Positions 15,808-24,643 of a DNA stretch of 64,000 nt are shown piece by piece (positions within the stretch are counted from its first letter, which is position 1; every line of letters starts with the position of its first letter). The stretch lies in NCBI GenBank assembly GCA_007859835.1, contig SJPJ01000001.1:4066623-4130622 (forward strand), in the 5' to 3' direction. The DNA comes from Novipirellula herctigrandis (GTDB lineage: Bacteria; Planctomycetota; Planctomycetia; Pirellulales; Pirellulaceae). Made by a program: the position numbers and the translations under genes. A model generated the notes under the pieces. That model was not told the origin of the DNA, searched no databases, and saw nothing but the letters and a program-made list of their open reading frames with translations.

Positions 15808-17619
15808 CTAATCCGCCCGTTGGTGCCGATACGGGTTGAAAAGCAGGTAATTCAAGTGCCGATACAAATCACTGCTGGCCAATAGCTCTGCATGCTTGCC
15901 CTCGCCAGCCAATCTCGGACCGTTCAGTAGCACCACCCGATCGGCCAACCGAAGCGTTTGTAGCCTGCGGGGAAGCATCACAACCAGGGTACCTGATTCG
16001 GAAAGCTTCTTGAGGCATTCCAAGCAGGGATCCTCTGGCAAATGTTCCGCTGGGGGGGGAGGTTCCATCGCGATCAACACCGATGGCTTTTGAAGCATCG
16101 CCCGCGCGATTCCAATCGCATACGTCAATTCCGAATGCAATTGGGTGTCGCCGATCGTGACATAGGTGTTCAAGCCTTCGGGCAGTCGCTGTAGCCTCTC
16201 GTAGATATCCAACTGCTCAAGCGTCTCCACGAGATCACTGTTGTTAATCCCTCGATCGCCACCTCGCACGTTTTCTTCGATCGTGCCATCCCACAGCGGC
16301 CCTGCTGGCTCCACCCACATGACGGTTCGCGAAAGTGCTTGCGGGTGCACATCAAGCAGCGGAATCCCATCGATCGAAACCATCCCCTCGTTCGGACGAC
16401 CGAACCCCATGATCAATTCCGTCAATGCTCGCGTCGAAACGGTCTCCGTGCCCATCAGCGCCACCATACTGCGCGGGCTTAGTTTTAAGCTCAAATTCCG
16501 CAGAATTGCTTTACCTGTGGAATCTTGCAGCGTGACATCTTCGATATTCACCGAATCGCGAAGCCCTGCCAGTCCGACGCGATTCTCACTGGCCGGCGCA
16601 TCGGCACTCCGCTGCAAGTACGAGTAAATCGCATCGCACGACTCGTCACTGACCTTCAATTGGTTTGACAACCGGAAAAGCCGACCGGCACTGGCGACTG
16701 CTGCGGCAAGGGCCAAACCTAAAACCAACGCGGATGGAACGCTCAAACCGCTATCACCCATCAACAAGTGACCGCCAAGCCCCAGGACAAGAATCGAAAC
16801 GGCAACCGACGTGGCCAAAAACAGGGCAGGCCACAAACGACCATGGCGAGTTTCCTCGAGCGCAAGATTTCGGTAAAGCGAATCCAACTCGGCTTCAAAT
16901 GCACGATCCGCTAACCCTTGGGTTCGCAGGCGAGCCAACAGGGGAGCTTGACCGACAATTTCGGCCATCCGATTTCGTGACCGAGGCACTTCCCACTGAG
17001 TCACTTCGTCGCCCTCGCTGGTTCGCAGCCACTGATAAAGCAGCCACAGCAATACTCCACTAATCACGGCCAGGACCGCCAGCCAAACATTGACAAGCAA
17101 AGCAACCACAACACAACCAACCAACATTAACGCGCTTCGCGGAATTGCGCGATACCACATCGACAACCCCTCTTGAACCAGCGGGAGGTGGACGCCAATT
17201 AACTGCTCAGCACGAACGTACTGCGCCGCCGCACCTTCGACCTCGGCGCGTCGCAAGCTCTGACGCAAGACTTTGAGATGCAGCGACTTGACCACACTTC
17301 GAGCTCGCGCATCGGCATGACGCCGCTGCATCCACATGGCAAATGAAAAGAGGACAGCGACACCAAAGGAGATCAGCACCAACTCTAACAATTGGAACAA
17401 CGGCCGTTGGGCCACAAATTGCTCGGGAATATCGACCGCTAAGTAAGAACCCAAGCGAACATGAGAGGCACTGAAACCGCTGGAATTCAGAAGCGTCGCA
17501 ATCAACCCAACGAGAACAATCAGGACAGGAACGAGAAGCCCTGCCAAAAGCGTCCAGACGTTGGTTGTCCATACACCACTCGCCTCCGATTCACGTCGCG
17601 GTGCGGCAAGTCTACTCAT
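15808..17619 (-). CDS. ABC transporter-like membrane protein with degenerate ATPase domain
   Basis: This 603-residue protein has the exporter half-transporter layout: about six membrane segments (residues 20-330), then a nucleotide-binding domain. Every ATPase motif is altered. The Walker A region near residue 388 reads GTETVSTRAL with no Gly-Lys-Ser/Thr. The signature is LHSEL instead of LSGGQ. Walker B reads VLIAMEPPP with no Asp. The switch region VVMLPRRLQ lacks the expected AHR His. Fold-defining strands (LRNLSLKLSPRSMVALMG, ADRVVLLNGPRL) and the length are intact and the frame is unbroken. It may be a pseudo-ABC subunit or a scaffold. It is downstream of the ABC-2 permease on the same strand, with a 426-base gap. 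Confidence 0.85.
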   Translation of the reverse strand: MSRLAAPRRESEASGVWTTNVWTLLAGLLVPVLIVLVGLIATLLNSSGFSASHVRLGSYLAVDIPEQFVAQRPLFQLLELVLISFGVAVLFSFAMWMQRRHADARARSVVKSLHLKVLRQSLRRAEVEGAAAQYVRAEQLIGVHLPLVQEGLSMWYRAIPRSALMLVGCVVVALLVNVWLAVLAVISGVLLWLLYQWLRTSEGDEVTQWEVPRSRNRMAEIVGQAPLLARLRTQGLADRAFEAELDSLYRNLALEETRHGRLWPALFLATSVAVSILVLGLGGHLLMGDSGLSVPSALVLGLALAAAVASAGRLFRLSNQLKVSDESCDAIYSYLQRSADAPASENRVGLAGLRDSVNIEDVTLQDSTGKAILRNLSLKLSPRSMVALMGTETVSTRALTELIMGFGRPNEGMVSIDGIPLLDVHPQALSRTVMWVEPAGPLWDGTIEENVRGGDRGINNSDLVETLEQLDIYERLQRLPEGLNTYVTIGDTQLHSELTYAIGIARAMLQKPSVLIAMEPPPPAEHLPEDPCLECLKKLSESGTLVVMLPRRLQTLRLADRVVLLNGPRLAGEGKHAELLASSDLYRHLNYLLFNPYRHQRAD

Positions 17620-18045
17620 GGCAAATATCTCGTCGGCAAATCATCGTAGTTAGCAAGTCGTCGTTAGCAATTCATGGTGTCGTCAAAGCGGGCCGCATTG
17701 CTGTCAATATCCGCTAAAAAATGCCCCCGCCACGAAAAGTGGCCCGAAAAATCAAGCGAAAGCTACCATGATTCTACACCAAACCGCGAGCAGCCTGCAT
17801 AACGAACACGAGACTTTTGCTTAGGAGAATCGCATTTCCGTCGCGACGACCGCCCCGATGACAACACCCCAACAACACGGGCACATCAGCTGAACGCCAT
17901 CACGGGATCGAGTCGTGACCTAGAAGTGGCCCTGTCAAGACTTCCACTACATCCGTTATCGATGTAATCGATGTTACCATGACACGATCCGAGCGCTAAC
18001 TGGGATTGCGTACGTTTCGTTTGCTTCGCTTGTGGTCGCACCGCA
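17620..18045. other. intergenic region, no gene seen
   Basis: This 426-base spacer separates two minus-strand transporter genes. It has no long frame with family features on either strand and no clear terminator or repeat. It presumably holds the promoter of the 15808-17619 gene. Confidence 0.5.
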
Positions 18046-19851
18046 CTACGCCAAGTCGCGGTCTTCGAATAGCAACATGGCTAACATCCAAATCGCAAAC
18101 GCAAAGCAAACTAGGTAGTTAAATGCACCTGCTAAATAGATCGCCGGAATCGGATTGCCGGCGTCAAGCGCCGATTGGACGTTGAAAACATTTAAGTTCG
18201 GAATGATCACCGCTATCAATTTGCCCACGAAACCGACCAATTCATTGTTGTCTCGCGCCGATGCCACCAATGGCGATGTCAAGTTACCAATGACGTAAAT
18301 CACAAAACAGGTAATGAAGTTTGCGAGCAGCGGCAATCGAGTGGCAAACGCTACCGCCAAAGCCCCAATCGCCATCGTCTCCATGAAGTACAAGCCGATC
18401 ACCGGGAGCGTCGTCATGATCTCATGATGACCTTCTTGCCATACCGGCGCCCCTTGGCTGTTCTCTCTCGCTTCGAAGATCGGCTTGTAGCTAATCACCA
18501 CCGTCAACACAGCCGACAAGATTACAAACAAGACCAGTACCGACAACATAATCCCAGCGTACTTGCCCAAAATAAACGCTCGTCGACTAACCGGCTTACT
18601 TAAAACCGTCAGCGCGGTTCTTCCTTCAATTTCATCACTCACGCTCGTCCCCGCACTCCAAACCGCCTGGATCATTCCAAGCACCATGATCAGAGTCACC
18701 CCGGAATCCTTCAGGAGCCGGATATCGTCACCGAGCGTGTTGAAGGGAACGATCCCGAAAAGCAAAATCCCAAACAGACCAATCGACAACAAAAGCAAAT
18801 AGAGCGGCTGGGCCATTTCGTTCTTTGCTGTCGATAGCGCCAATGCCCAGACTCGCGGTGCCGCTTGCCGAAAAACCACCAATGAACTGATCAACAAGAA
18901 AAACGCCCCAGCCACCCAAACAATCGAACTTGCCTCGGGGACGAGCGGCTGGTTCTTGAAAGTGAAGACGACCGTCGCGGGGTCAATTTCACGGTTTTGG
19001 ATATGCAGCCGAGTTGGGTCCGAAGGGACTGGTGGAACGTCACGGTCTTCATACCGGAACACCAACGACTCCCCTTCGTTGACACGCACGGGTGTACGGT
19101 TAAAGCCAGCGGGATCTTCGGCGTCGCCGAGCATGATCGTTCGGTCGCTTTCGATCGTTAACTCAGAAACATTCCTCAATTGGTAGTCGATATTGGCAAC
19201 ATGGAACGGTGAATCCTCACCTGCAATTTCCGGCGTCGCGGGAATTGAAACCGTAACAACCTTGGTCCCATCACCAACAAGGTTTACCGCTTGGACGGAA
19301 TCCAAAATCCCAGCACGTTCGTCAACCAGCGGGGTGCAGGCAAGTCCAAACACGGCAAAAACACCTGCGGTCGCCAACAAGTAAGGGACCACGCCCTCGC
19401 TCAACATATCTCGCCATTCCGCCCGAGTCCGATGCCACATTCCGAAAACAACCGCGAAACCCAAAATGAGGCCCATGCAGATCAGTGGCATGAATAGCGA
19501 GCTCGAATACTCACCACCAAGAGGCACATACGCCGAACAAAGCCCCACGGAAAAGAGTCCGCCAAGGATCAGCGAAGCGGTAATGCCAACTTTGGAATTG
19601 TCCGCTAAATGACCAAGCGGCGGAACAAACGAAAGAAGCGACAGCAAACCATAGACGGCGACCGAGAGCAAAAGCCCTAGCAGAAGCCCGACTGAAAGCA
19701 CCCATACAGGTGTTACCCATGTCGGAAGCCACTGGGCAACTTGCCCAACAATCAAACCAACTTGTGGGGCATGCTCGAAAGAACCAAACCCGATATCAGT
19801 GAGCCCGATGTGAGCGAATTGGGCAAGTGCGGAGTCAACGCAGGATGTCAT
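18046..19851 (-). CDS. ABC-2 type transport permease
   Basis: This 601-residue inner-membrane protein has four N-terminal hydrophobic helices, an extracytoplasmic beta-rich stretch (about 190-320), another helix, and a C-terminal six-helix block. The coupling segment DEIEGRTALTVLSKPVSRRAFILGKYAGI is characteristic of NosY/GldF-like ABC-2 permeases. Such permeases pair with a separate ATPase. None is adjacent; the nearest NBD protein (15808) has its own membrane domain and a broken ATPase. The start is the ATG at 19851. Substrate unknown. Confidence 0.85.
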   Translation of the reverse strand: MTSCVDSALAQFAHIGLTDIGFGSFEHAPQVGLIVGQVAQWLPTWVTPVWVLSVGLLLGLLLSVAVYGLLSLLSFVPPLGHLADNSKVGITASLILGGLFSVGLCSAYVPLGGEYSSSLFMPLICMGLILGFAVVFGMWHRTRAEWRDMLSEGVVPYLLATAGVFAVFGLACTPLVDERAGILDSVQAVNLVGDGTKVVTVSIPATPEIAGEDSPFHVANIDYQLRNVSELTIESDRTIMLGDAEDPAGFNRTPVRVNEGESLVFRYEDRDVPPVPSDPTRLHIQNREIDPATVVFTFKNQPLVPEASSIVWVAGAFFLLISSLVVFRQAAPRVWALALSTAKNEMAQPLYLLLLSIGLFGILLFGIVPFNTLGDDIRLLKDSGVTLIMVLGMIQAVWSAGTSVSDEIEGRTALTVLSKPVSRRAFILGKYAGIMLSVLVLFVILSAVLTVVISYKPIFEARENSQGAPVWQEGHHEIMTTLPVIGLYFMETMAIGALAVAFATRLPLLANFITCFVIYVIGNLTSPLVASARDNNELVGFVGKLIAVIIPNLNVFNVQSALDAGNPIPAIYLAGAFNYLVCFAFAIWMLAMLLFEDRDLA

Positions 19852-20027
19852 GTCGAGCCGGCCTTCAGAAATGAACGGTAAATTGGGACTGCAAATCGAG
19901 AACAGGGACCTAAATCCGAACGGGGGGACTTAGAGCAAAAAACCTGAGATCATGGCGGTAAAACACGTCCATCGAGGGCGTTTCCAAGAACACGAATAGG
20001 CTCGCGCTGCCTCGCTAGACCGCGTTA

Positions 20028-20561
20028 CTACGCGGGGTCGGCCGAAAAGGTTTGCTTGGAGAGGTGCTTGGCGAGTAAGTTGCGGACAGATTCTGGGATC
20101 GAAGTCTTTTGCAACACGCCTTGGGGGAGAAGTTCACAGCATACGGCGGTCAAAGTCCCCGTTGCGACCGAGATTTCCCGATCGGCCGATGCGTCTAGCG
20201 GCCCTGGACGCGATCCCCCTCGACTCGATGCGGATTCGTCGCTTCGAGTGAACCGAAACCCATACTGAACACTGCTGCTGCCCAGCTTCAAGACGGTCAC
20301 GTCAATGTTCAGCAAGTCTTCAAAACGAGCGACAGACTGGTAATCACATGTCGCGGCAACACGCGGCCAAGTGACCTGCGGCCCTGGATTGTCGCCCCCT
20401 CTATTTTCACGATCGCGTGTTGCTTCCGACAAAACAGACAGCCCGAGCGAGCGAATCAAGTCGTGCTCAGCGACTTCCATCATTGGAAAAAAGACCGAAA
20501 AATGGGCAATACCTGCCGCATCGGTGTCCCGAAATTCAATTCGACGCTGGGTACGGAACAT
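20028..20561 (-). CDS. acyl-CoA thioesterase (4HBT-type hotdog)
   Basis: This protein of about 177 residues has the hotdog thioesterase motif RDTDAAGIAHFSVFFPMME, where the Asp of DTDAAGI is the usual catalytic residue of 4-hydroxybenzoyl-CoA/YbgC-type enzymes. It would hydrolyse acyl- or aroyl-CoA in the cytoplasm. The ATG at 20561 is preferred to an in-frame TTG immediately before it. A low-complexity insert (SDESASSRGGSRPGP) around residues 110-130 is absent from typical members. It is upstream of the ABC-2 permease, with a 176-base gap. Confidence 0.85.
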   Translation of the reverse strand: MFRTQRRIEFRDTDAAGIAHFSVFFPMMEVAEHDLIRSLGLSVLSEATRDRENRGGDNPGPQVTWPRVAATCDYQSVARFEDLLNIDVTVLKLGSSSVQYGFRFTRSDESASSRGGSRPGPLDASADREISVATGTLTAVCCELLPQGVLQKTSIPESVRNLLAKHLSKQTFSADPA

Positions 20562-20620
20562 CAACTTCCCATTTCCTTCATTTGCCTGACAAAAATCCTA
20601 TGCCTGCATCCTATACCCCA

Positions 20621-20673
20621 GGACGGCAAGCATCATCCCCGGACGGCAAGCATCATCCCAGGACGGCAAGCAT
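20621..20673. repeat. 20-base tandem repeat, about 2.7 copies
   Basis: The unit GGACGGCAAGCATCATCCC plus one variable base starts at 20621, 20641 and 20661. The first two copies are complete and the third breaks off after GGACGGCAAGCAT. It lies in a non-coding spacer. Confidence 0.85.
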
Positions 20674-20840
20674 TGAAATATCCGGATCCGCCGAATCCCC
20701 GACTCAACCTAACGATCACTGGAACACTTGCGTTCAGCCCCCAAACTGCGGCCCAGACCCCAACCCCAGGCTCGCATTCAGGCCCGCAGCCCAAGTCAAG
20801 CATTTGAGGATATTCACGTAAACTCAACAAAGTGAGCACG

Positions 20841-20874
20841 AAAAAAAGGCAGACCCAACTGCGGGACCTGCCTT
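20841..20874 (-). terminator. Rho-independent terminator downstream of rpsR
   Basis: Read on the minus strand, an AGGCAG arm and a CTGCCT arm flank a partly paired interior, and the hairpin ends in seven T. It starts about 27 bases after the rpsR stop codon. Confidence 0.8.
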
Positions 20875-20900
20875 CAATTCCTTCGAATGACTTGCGGCTC

Positions 20901-21179
20901 TTATTCGCCGACGTAAGGCATCAGAGCCATAAAGCGAGCTCGCTTGACAGCGGCCGAAACAGCATGCTGGCTCGCTGCGGTGCAACCACTTTTACGGCGA
21001 CCGGCGATCCGACCTTGGCGATTGACCATCTTTTTCAGCAATTCAATGTCCTTGTAATCAACGTACATCGGCCGCGGACGCTGGCCATCGACGAAGATTG
21101 GATCTTTTCTTTTGGTACGGGTACGAACTCGTGATCGCTTGCGGGCACGGCTTCGCGTGCTCATTGGACGTGGTGGCAT
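20901..21179 (-). CDS. rpsR: 30S ribosomal protein S18
   Basis: This 92-residue basic protein carries the S18 core: YKDIELLKKMVNRQGRIAGRRKSG followed by AVSAAVKRARFMALMPY. An extra Arg-rich N-terminal segment (MPPRPMSTRSRARKRSRVRTRTKRK) makes it longer than E. coli S18 (75). A second in-frame ATG six codons in (MSTRSR) could be the true start. The gene is not flanked by rpsF, ssb or rplI, unlike in most bacteria. A terminator closes the transcript. Confidence 0.93.
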   Translation of the reverse strand: MPPRPMSTRSRARKRSRVRTRTKRKDPIFVDGQRPRPMYVDYKDIELLKKMVNRQGRIAGRRKSGCTAASQHAVSAAVKRARFMALMPYVGE

Positions 21180-21811
21180 TCGGTGCTCTGGTATTCAAAA
21201 AAGGGGGCGAACGGTCTGCTCTATTGTCTAGCGGGCAAGATTAAGGGCAAAAATTTCCCGCAACAACAAATCTGGCCGGCGACTCTATACGTGTTCGCCG
21301 ACTCGCCTAAAATGGAAGCACGCCAGTATGCCGGCAAGAAAAGATGTCCGCAAGGGGATTTCCCAGGCAATTTGCCCTTTCGCTGCCTGCCAACCTTTGC
21401 CATATTTTCCAATCGCATTCTGCGCGTCAGAAAGCAAACTGCGAATCGTAGTGACTTCAATAGCCTCTATGACCGCGATCGGTGCAAATCACCCCTTGCG
21501 GTTGTTGTGTGTCTCGATCGACGGCCAGCGAGCGTTTACCACTCGCGTAAAGAAGCCAGCGAGCGTTTACCACTCGCGTAAAGAAGATTGTCGACCGGTT
21601 CGCTCCCCGCGGGGAATCCACATTAGCTCGCTGTCCCCGATAGCGATCGGTGCGGCCCCCAACTCGTTAGATACGTGAACGTCAAAAGGCCGCGATCCGT
21701 TTTTTCAGGTCCTGTCTGAACGTGATGTGATTTGTAGATCATGTCCCTGAACAAATGAAGATTCGACAAACGAATCGTAATCATCGTGCGCATTGCCTAG
21801 GTAGAAGATAA
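21180..21811. other. intergenic region upstream of fusA with tandem repeat
   Basis: This 632-base divergent spacer lies between rpsR and fusA and should carry both promoters. The only clear structure is the 31-base tandem repeat at 21524-21585. Short open frames here have no recognisable features and are rejected as genes. Confidence 0.5.
21524..21585. repeat. 31-base perfect tandem duplication with internal inverted repeat
   Basis: Positions 21524-21554 and 21555-21585 are identical. Each copy contains GCGAG-CGTTTACCA-CTCGC, a 5-base inverted repeat around an A/T-containing loop, so the unit could form a hairpin or bind a dimeric protein. Confidence 0.9.
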
Positions 21812-23899
21812 ATGAAGCTGGAGAAACTCAGAAACATCGGAATCAGTGCCCACATCGACTCGGGTAAAACTACCCTCAGTGAGCGGATTCTGTTCTACAC
21901 CGGACGGATTCATAAAATTGAAGAAGTTCGCGGTGGCGGTGACGGCGCGACCATGGACCACATGGAATTGGAAAAAGAACGAGGGATCACGATCACCTCG
22001 GCTGCTACCAGCGTCGAGTGGAAAGGCCATCCGATCAACCTGATCGATACGCCCGGCCACGTTGACTTTACCGTCGAAGTGGAACGATCACTGCGTGTTC
22101 TCGATGGTGCGGTATTGGTCCTTTGCAGCGTCGGTGGCGTGCAAAGCCAATCGATCACCGTTGATCGCCAAATGAAACGTTACGGCATTCCTCGCGTGGC
22201 ATTCATCAACAAGATGGACCGCACCGGTGCGAACCCTTTCCGCGTTGTTCAGCAACTTCGCGAAAAGCTCGGCGCCGAAGCGTTCATGATGCAGTATCCG
22301 ATCGGCAAGGAAGAAAACTTCCAAGGCGTTGTCGACTTGATCGAAATGAAAGCCTATCTGCACGAAGGTGAAGAAGGCGAGATAGTTGTTGATGCTCCGA
22401 TTCCTGAAGACATCAAGGACGAGGTCGAGGAAGCACACGGCCAAATGCTTGAAGCGTTGTCAATGTACAGCGACGAAATGATGGAACTTCTGCTCAGTGA
22501 AGAAGAAGTACCGAAGGAATTGATATACAAAGTCACTCGTGATGCGGTTCTTGGAGGGGCAACCCCGGTCTACATGGGAACAGCCTACAAGAACAAAGGC
22601 GTTCAACCTCTGCTTGACGCTGTAATCCGGTATTTGCCGAGCCCGCTTGACCGCGAAATTCGCGGCAAGAACCCTTCGGACGAAAACCAAAACATCGATT
22701 TGCGCCCTGACTTTGCCCGACCCTTCGTCGGCATGGCGTTCAAGATCGTTGATGACCCGTTCGGCCAATTGACCTTTATGCGAGTTTACCAAGGTCAAAT
22801 CAAGAAGGGCGAAACCTACGTTAATCAACGTACGAGTCGCTCGGAACGATTCAGCCGCATCGTAAGAATGCACAGCGACAAACGTGAGGAAATCGATGTC
22901 GCATCGGCGGGTGACATTATCGCCGTGATGGGGATCGATTCTGCCAGTGGTGATACTTATGCCGCATCGCGTGATTTCTGCACGCTCGAATCGATGTTTG
23001 TCCCTGAACCCGTAATTAAGATCGCAATTTCGCCGAAGACACGCTCCGATGGTGACAAGTTGGGCAAAGCCCTGCAACGTTTCCGTAAAGAGGACCCAAC
23101 CTTCCGAGTCGAAACCGACGAAGAAACGAACGAAATTCTGATCAGCGGAATGGGTGAGCTTCACCTGGACGTCTACATTGAACGAATCCGCCGTGAATAC
23201 GGCGTGGAAATCGAAGCAGGTGCGCCAAAGGTTAGCTACCGCGAAAGCCCGACCAAAACGGTCGAGTTCGATTACAAGCACAAGAAGCAAACCGGTGGTA
23301 GCGGGCAATTCGCTCATATCAAGGGTGCACTCATGCCGATCGCCTCGGACAGCGAAGACAGCTTCGAATTCGAAGACAAGGTCACCGGCGGCCGCATTCC
23401 CAAACAGTACATCCCGGCTGTGGAAAAGGGCTTCCGAGACAGCCTCAAGAAGGGTCCGATCGCAGAATTCCCCGTGGTCGGCACCAAGATCCAGCTGCTC
23501 GACGGAACTTACCACGAAGTCGACTCGTCGGAAAAAGCGTTCTACACCGCAGCAACCGGTTGTTTCCGAGAGTACTTCAAAAAAGCCGATCCGAAGCTGC
23601 TTGAACCAATCATGAACGTCGAAATCGAATGCCCCGAATCGTTCCAAGGAACGGTTGTTGGTGACGTAATTCGTCGTCGTGGAATCATGACCAGCAACGA
23701 CATCCTTGAAGGCAACAGTGTCATCAAAGCGGAAGTCCCCCTTGCGGAAACCTTTGGCTACGCAACCGACCTTCGCAGCATGACGCAAGGACAAGGAACC
23801 TTCACGATGGAATTGGCAACCTACCGCCAAACTCCATCGAATGTCCAAGAAGAAATCATCGAAAACAAGAAACGCCAACAACTCGTCGGAGCCAAGTAA
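21812..23899 (+). CDS. fusA: elongation factor G, mitochondrial/spd type
   Basis: This 695-residue translational GTPase has P-loop AHIDSGKT (13-20), switch II DTPGH, and NKMD guanine specificity, followed by domains II-V ending in [15 protein letters not shown]. The P-loop Ser (HIDSGKT rather than HIDAGKT), the N-terminal [35 protein letters not shown] and the RRRGIM element in domain V (where most fusA proteins have a plain RG segment) resemble mitochondrial EFG1 and the spd-type EF-G1 described in spirochaetes and planctomycetes. It catalyses translocation. A canonical fusA copy with rpsL/rpsG may exist elsewhere. A terminator follows the stop codon. Confidence 0.95.
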   Translation: MKLEKLRNIGISAHIDSGKTTLSERILFYTGRIHKIEEVRGGGDGATMDHMELEKERGITITSAATSVEWKGHPINLIDTPGHVDFTVEVERSLRVLDGAVLVLCSVGGVQSQSITVDRQMKRYGIPRVAFINKMDRTGANPFRVVQQLREKLGAEAFMMQYPIGKEENFQGVVDLIEMKAYLHEGEEGEIVVDAPIPEDIKDEVEEAHGQMLEALSMYSDEMMELLLSEEEVPKELIYKVTRDAVLGGATPVYMGTAYKNKGVQPLLDAVIRYLPSPLDREIRGKNPSDENQNIDLRPDFARPFVGMAFKIVDDPFGQLTFMRVYQGQIKKGETYVNQRTSRSERFSRIVRMHSDKREEIDVASAGDIIAVMGIDSASGDTYAASRDFCTLESMFVPEPVIKIAISPKTRSDGDKLGKALQRFRKEDPTFRVETDEETNEILISGMGELHLDVYIERIRREYGVEIEAGAPKVSYRESPTKTVEFDYKHKKQTGGSGQFAHIKGALMPIASDSEDSFEFEDKVTGGRIPKQYIPAVEKGFRDSLKKGPIAEFPVVGTKIQLLDGTYHEVDSSEKAFYTAATGCFREYFKKADPKLLEPIMNVEIECPESFQGTVVGDVIRRRGIMTSNDILEGNSVIKAEVPLAETFGYATDLRSMTQGQGTFTMELATYRQTPSNVQEEIIENKKRQQLVGAK

Positions 23900-23931
23900 G
23901 CGTTTTTCAAAACGATCATTTGATCATCCTA

Positions 23932-23966
23932 AACGGCGGCGTGCCAACAGCATGTCGCCGTTTTTT
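23932..23966 (+). terminator. Rho-independent terminator of fusA
   Basis: AACGGCGGCGTGCC and a CATGTCGCCGTT arm form an imperfect hairpin whose outer AACGGCG/CGCCGTT stem is perfect. It ends in six T, about 33 bases after the fusA stop codon. Confidence 0.85.
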
Positions 23967-23992
23967 CGTTTCCAGTCGAACAGAGCCGAGTC

Positions 23993-24643
23993 TCACCGAA
24001 GGGTGGACCGACCGTGGTGAGCACGGAATCGGTTAACGGTCGCAAAGGCTTGTGGAACGGATCGAACTAAGTTCACGACCGATGTCGTGCTGACTCCCCA
24101 CTGCTTGGCCACCAAACTCGGTTGACCACCCGTGGCGTGCAAGTCATTCAACAGCAGCGCCAAAATAGCGGGTTTGTCCGGATTGCTATCGTTCATTCGA
24201 TTTAGATGCTTGCGATAACGGTGACGAAATCCTGCTTGGATCGCGTCCGCTTCAATCCTTTCAGGTGGCTGATCGAAGGCCGATACGGTTCGAACCTCGA
24301 TTGCCAACCGGTACCTAAGTCGCTCCAGTGCAACGGCACGGTTGCCGGCTTGGCTGCGAAGCTCGGTCGCCTCCCCGACGATTCCGGTAGGGCGATGAGT
24401 CAGAAAAACGCCCGAACTTGTTTTATTGCGATGCTGACCACCGGGCCCACTACGTGTTTGAGTGCGCAACTCGCACTGGGAAAGCAACGTGTCGATCGGC
24501 AGCAAAGCGAAGTGTGGACCAGCGACACTATTGACGGGCGTCCGATCAGCAACCGCAGGCATCTCCGCCTGGGCTGGCTTTTCGCCTGAACCCTTATCGG
24601 CGAAGCCCTTTGATGATTTAGATTCGCTCACTGACAAACCCAC
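23993..24643 (-). CDS. GGQ-domain peptide release factor-like protein
   Basis: This 216-residue protein has the catalytic class-I release factor core: RTQTRSGPGGQHRNKTSSGVFLTHRPTGI, with GGQ at residues 68-70. It lacks the codon-recognition domain, so it resembles ArfB/YaeJ-like rescue factors. These hydrolyse peptidyl-tRNA on stalled ribosomes through the GGQ Gln. Unlike ArfB it has a longer C-terminus, with a helix-turn-helix-looking segment (PSLVAKQWGVSTTSVVNLVRSVP) and a short basic end. The start is a GTG at 24643, overlapping the M50 gene by 26 bases; a GTG at 24631 is an alternative. Translational coupling to that gene is likely. Confidence 0.85.
   Translation of the reverse strand: MGLSVSESKSSKGFADKGSGEKPAQAEMPAVADRTPVNSVAGPHFALLPIDTLLSQCELRTQTRSGPGGQHRNKTSSGVFLTHRPTGIVGEATELRSQAGNRAVALERLRYRLAIEVRTVSAFDQPPERIEADAIQAGFRHRYRKHLNRMNDSNPDKPAILALLLNDLHATGGQPSLVAKQWGVSTTSVVNLVRSVPQAFATVNRFRAHHGRSTLR

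Larger units (their letters stand above)
20562..20900. other. intergenic region with tandem repeat and terminator
   Basis: This 339-base spacer between the thioesterase and rpsR holds a 20-base tandem repeat (20621-20673), a Pro-codon-like C-rich stretch, and the rpsR terminator (20841-20874), all described separately. I see no gene in it. Confidence 0.6.

Noticed and set aside
21183-21581. Possible small gene between rpsR and fusA
   Set aside because: The translation is low-information, has no ribosome-binding site, and crosses the tandem repeat.
22460-23881. Long open frame on the minus strand inside fusA (473 codons)
   Set aside because: It is antisense to the well-supported EF-G gene. 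It arises from the codon bias of fusA and has no recognisable domain.
24206-24589. Plus-strand frame opposite the GGQ release factor-like gene
   Set aside because: The GGQ motif and overlap with the M50 gene support the minus strand.
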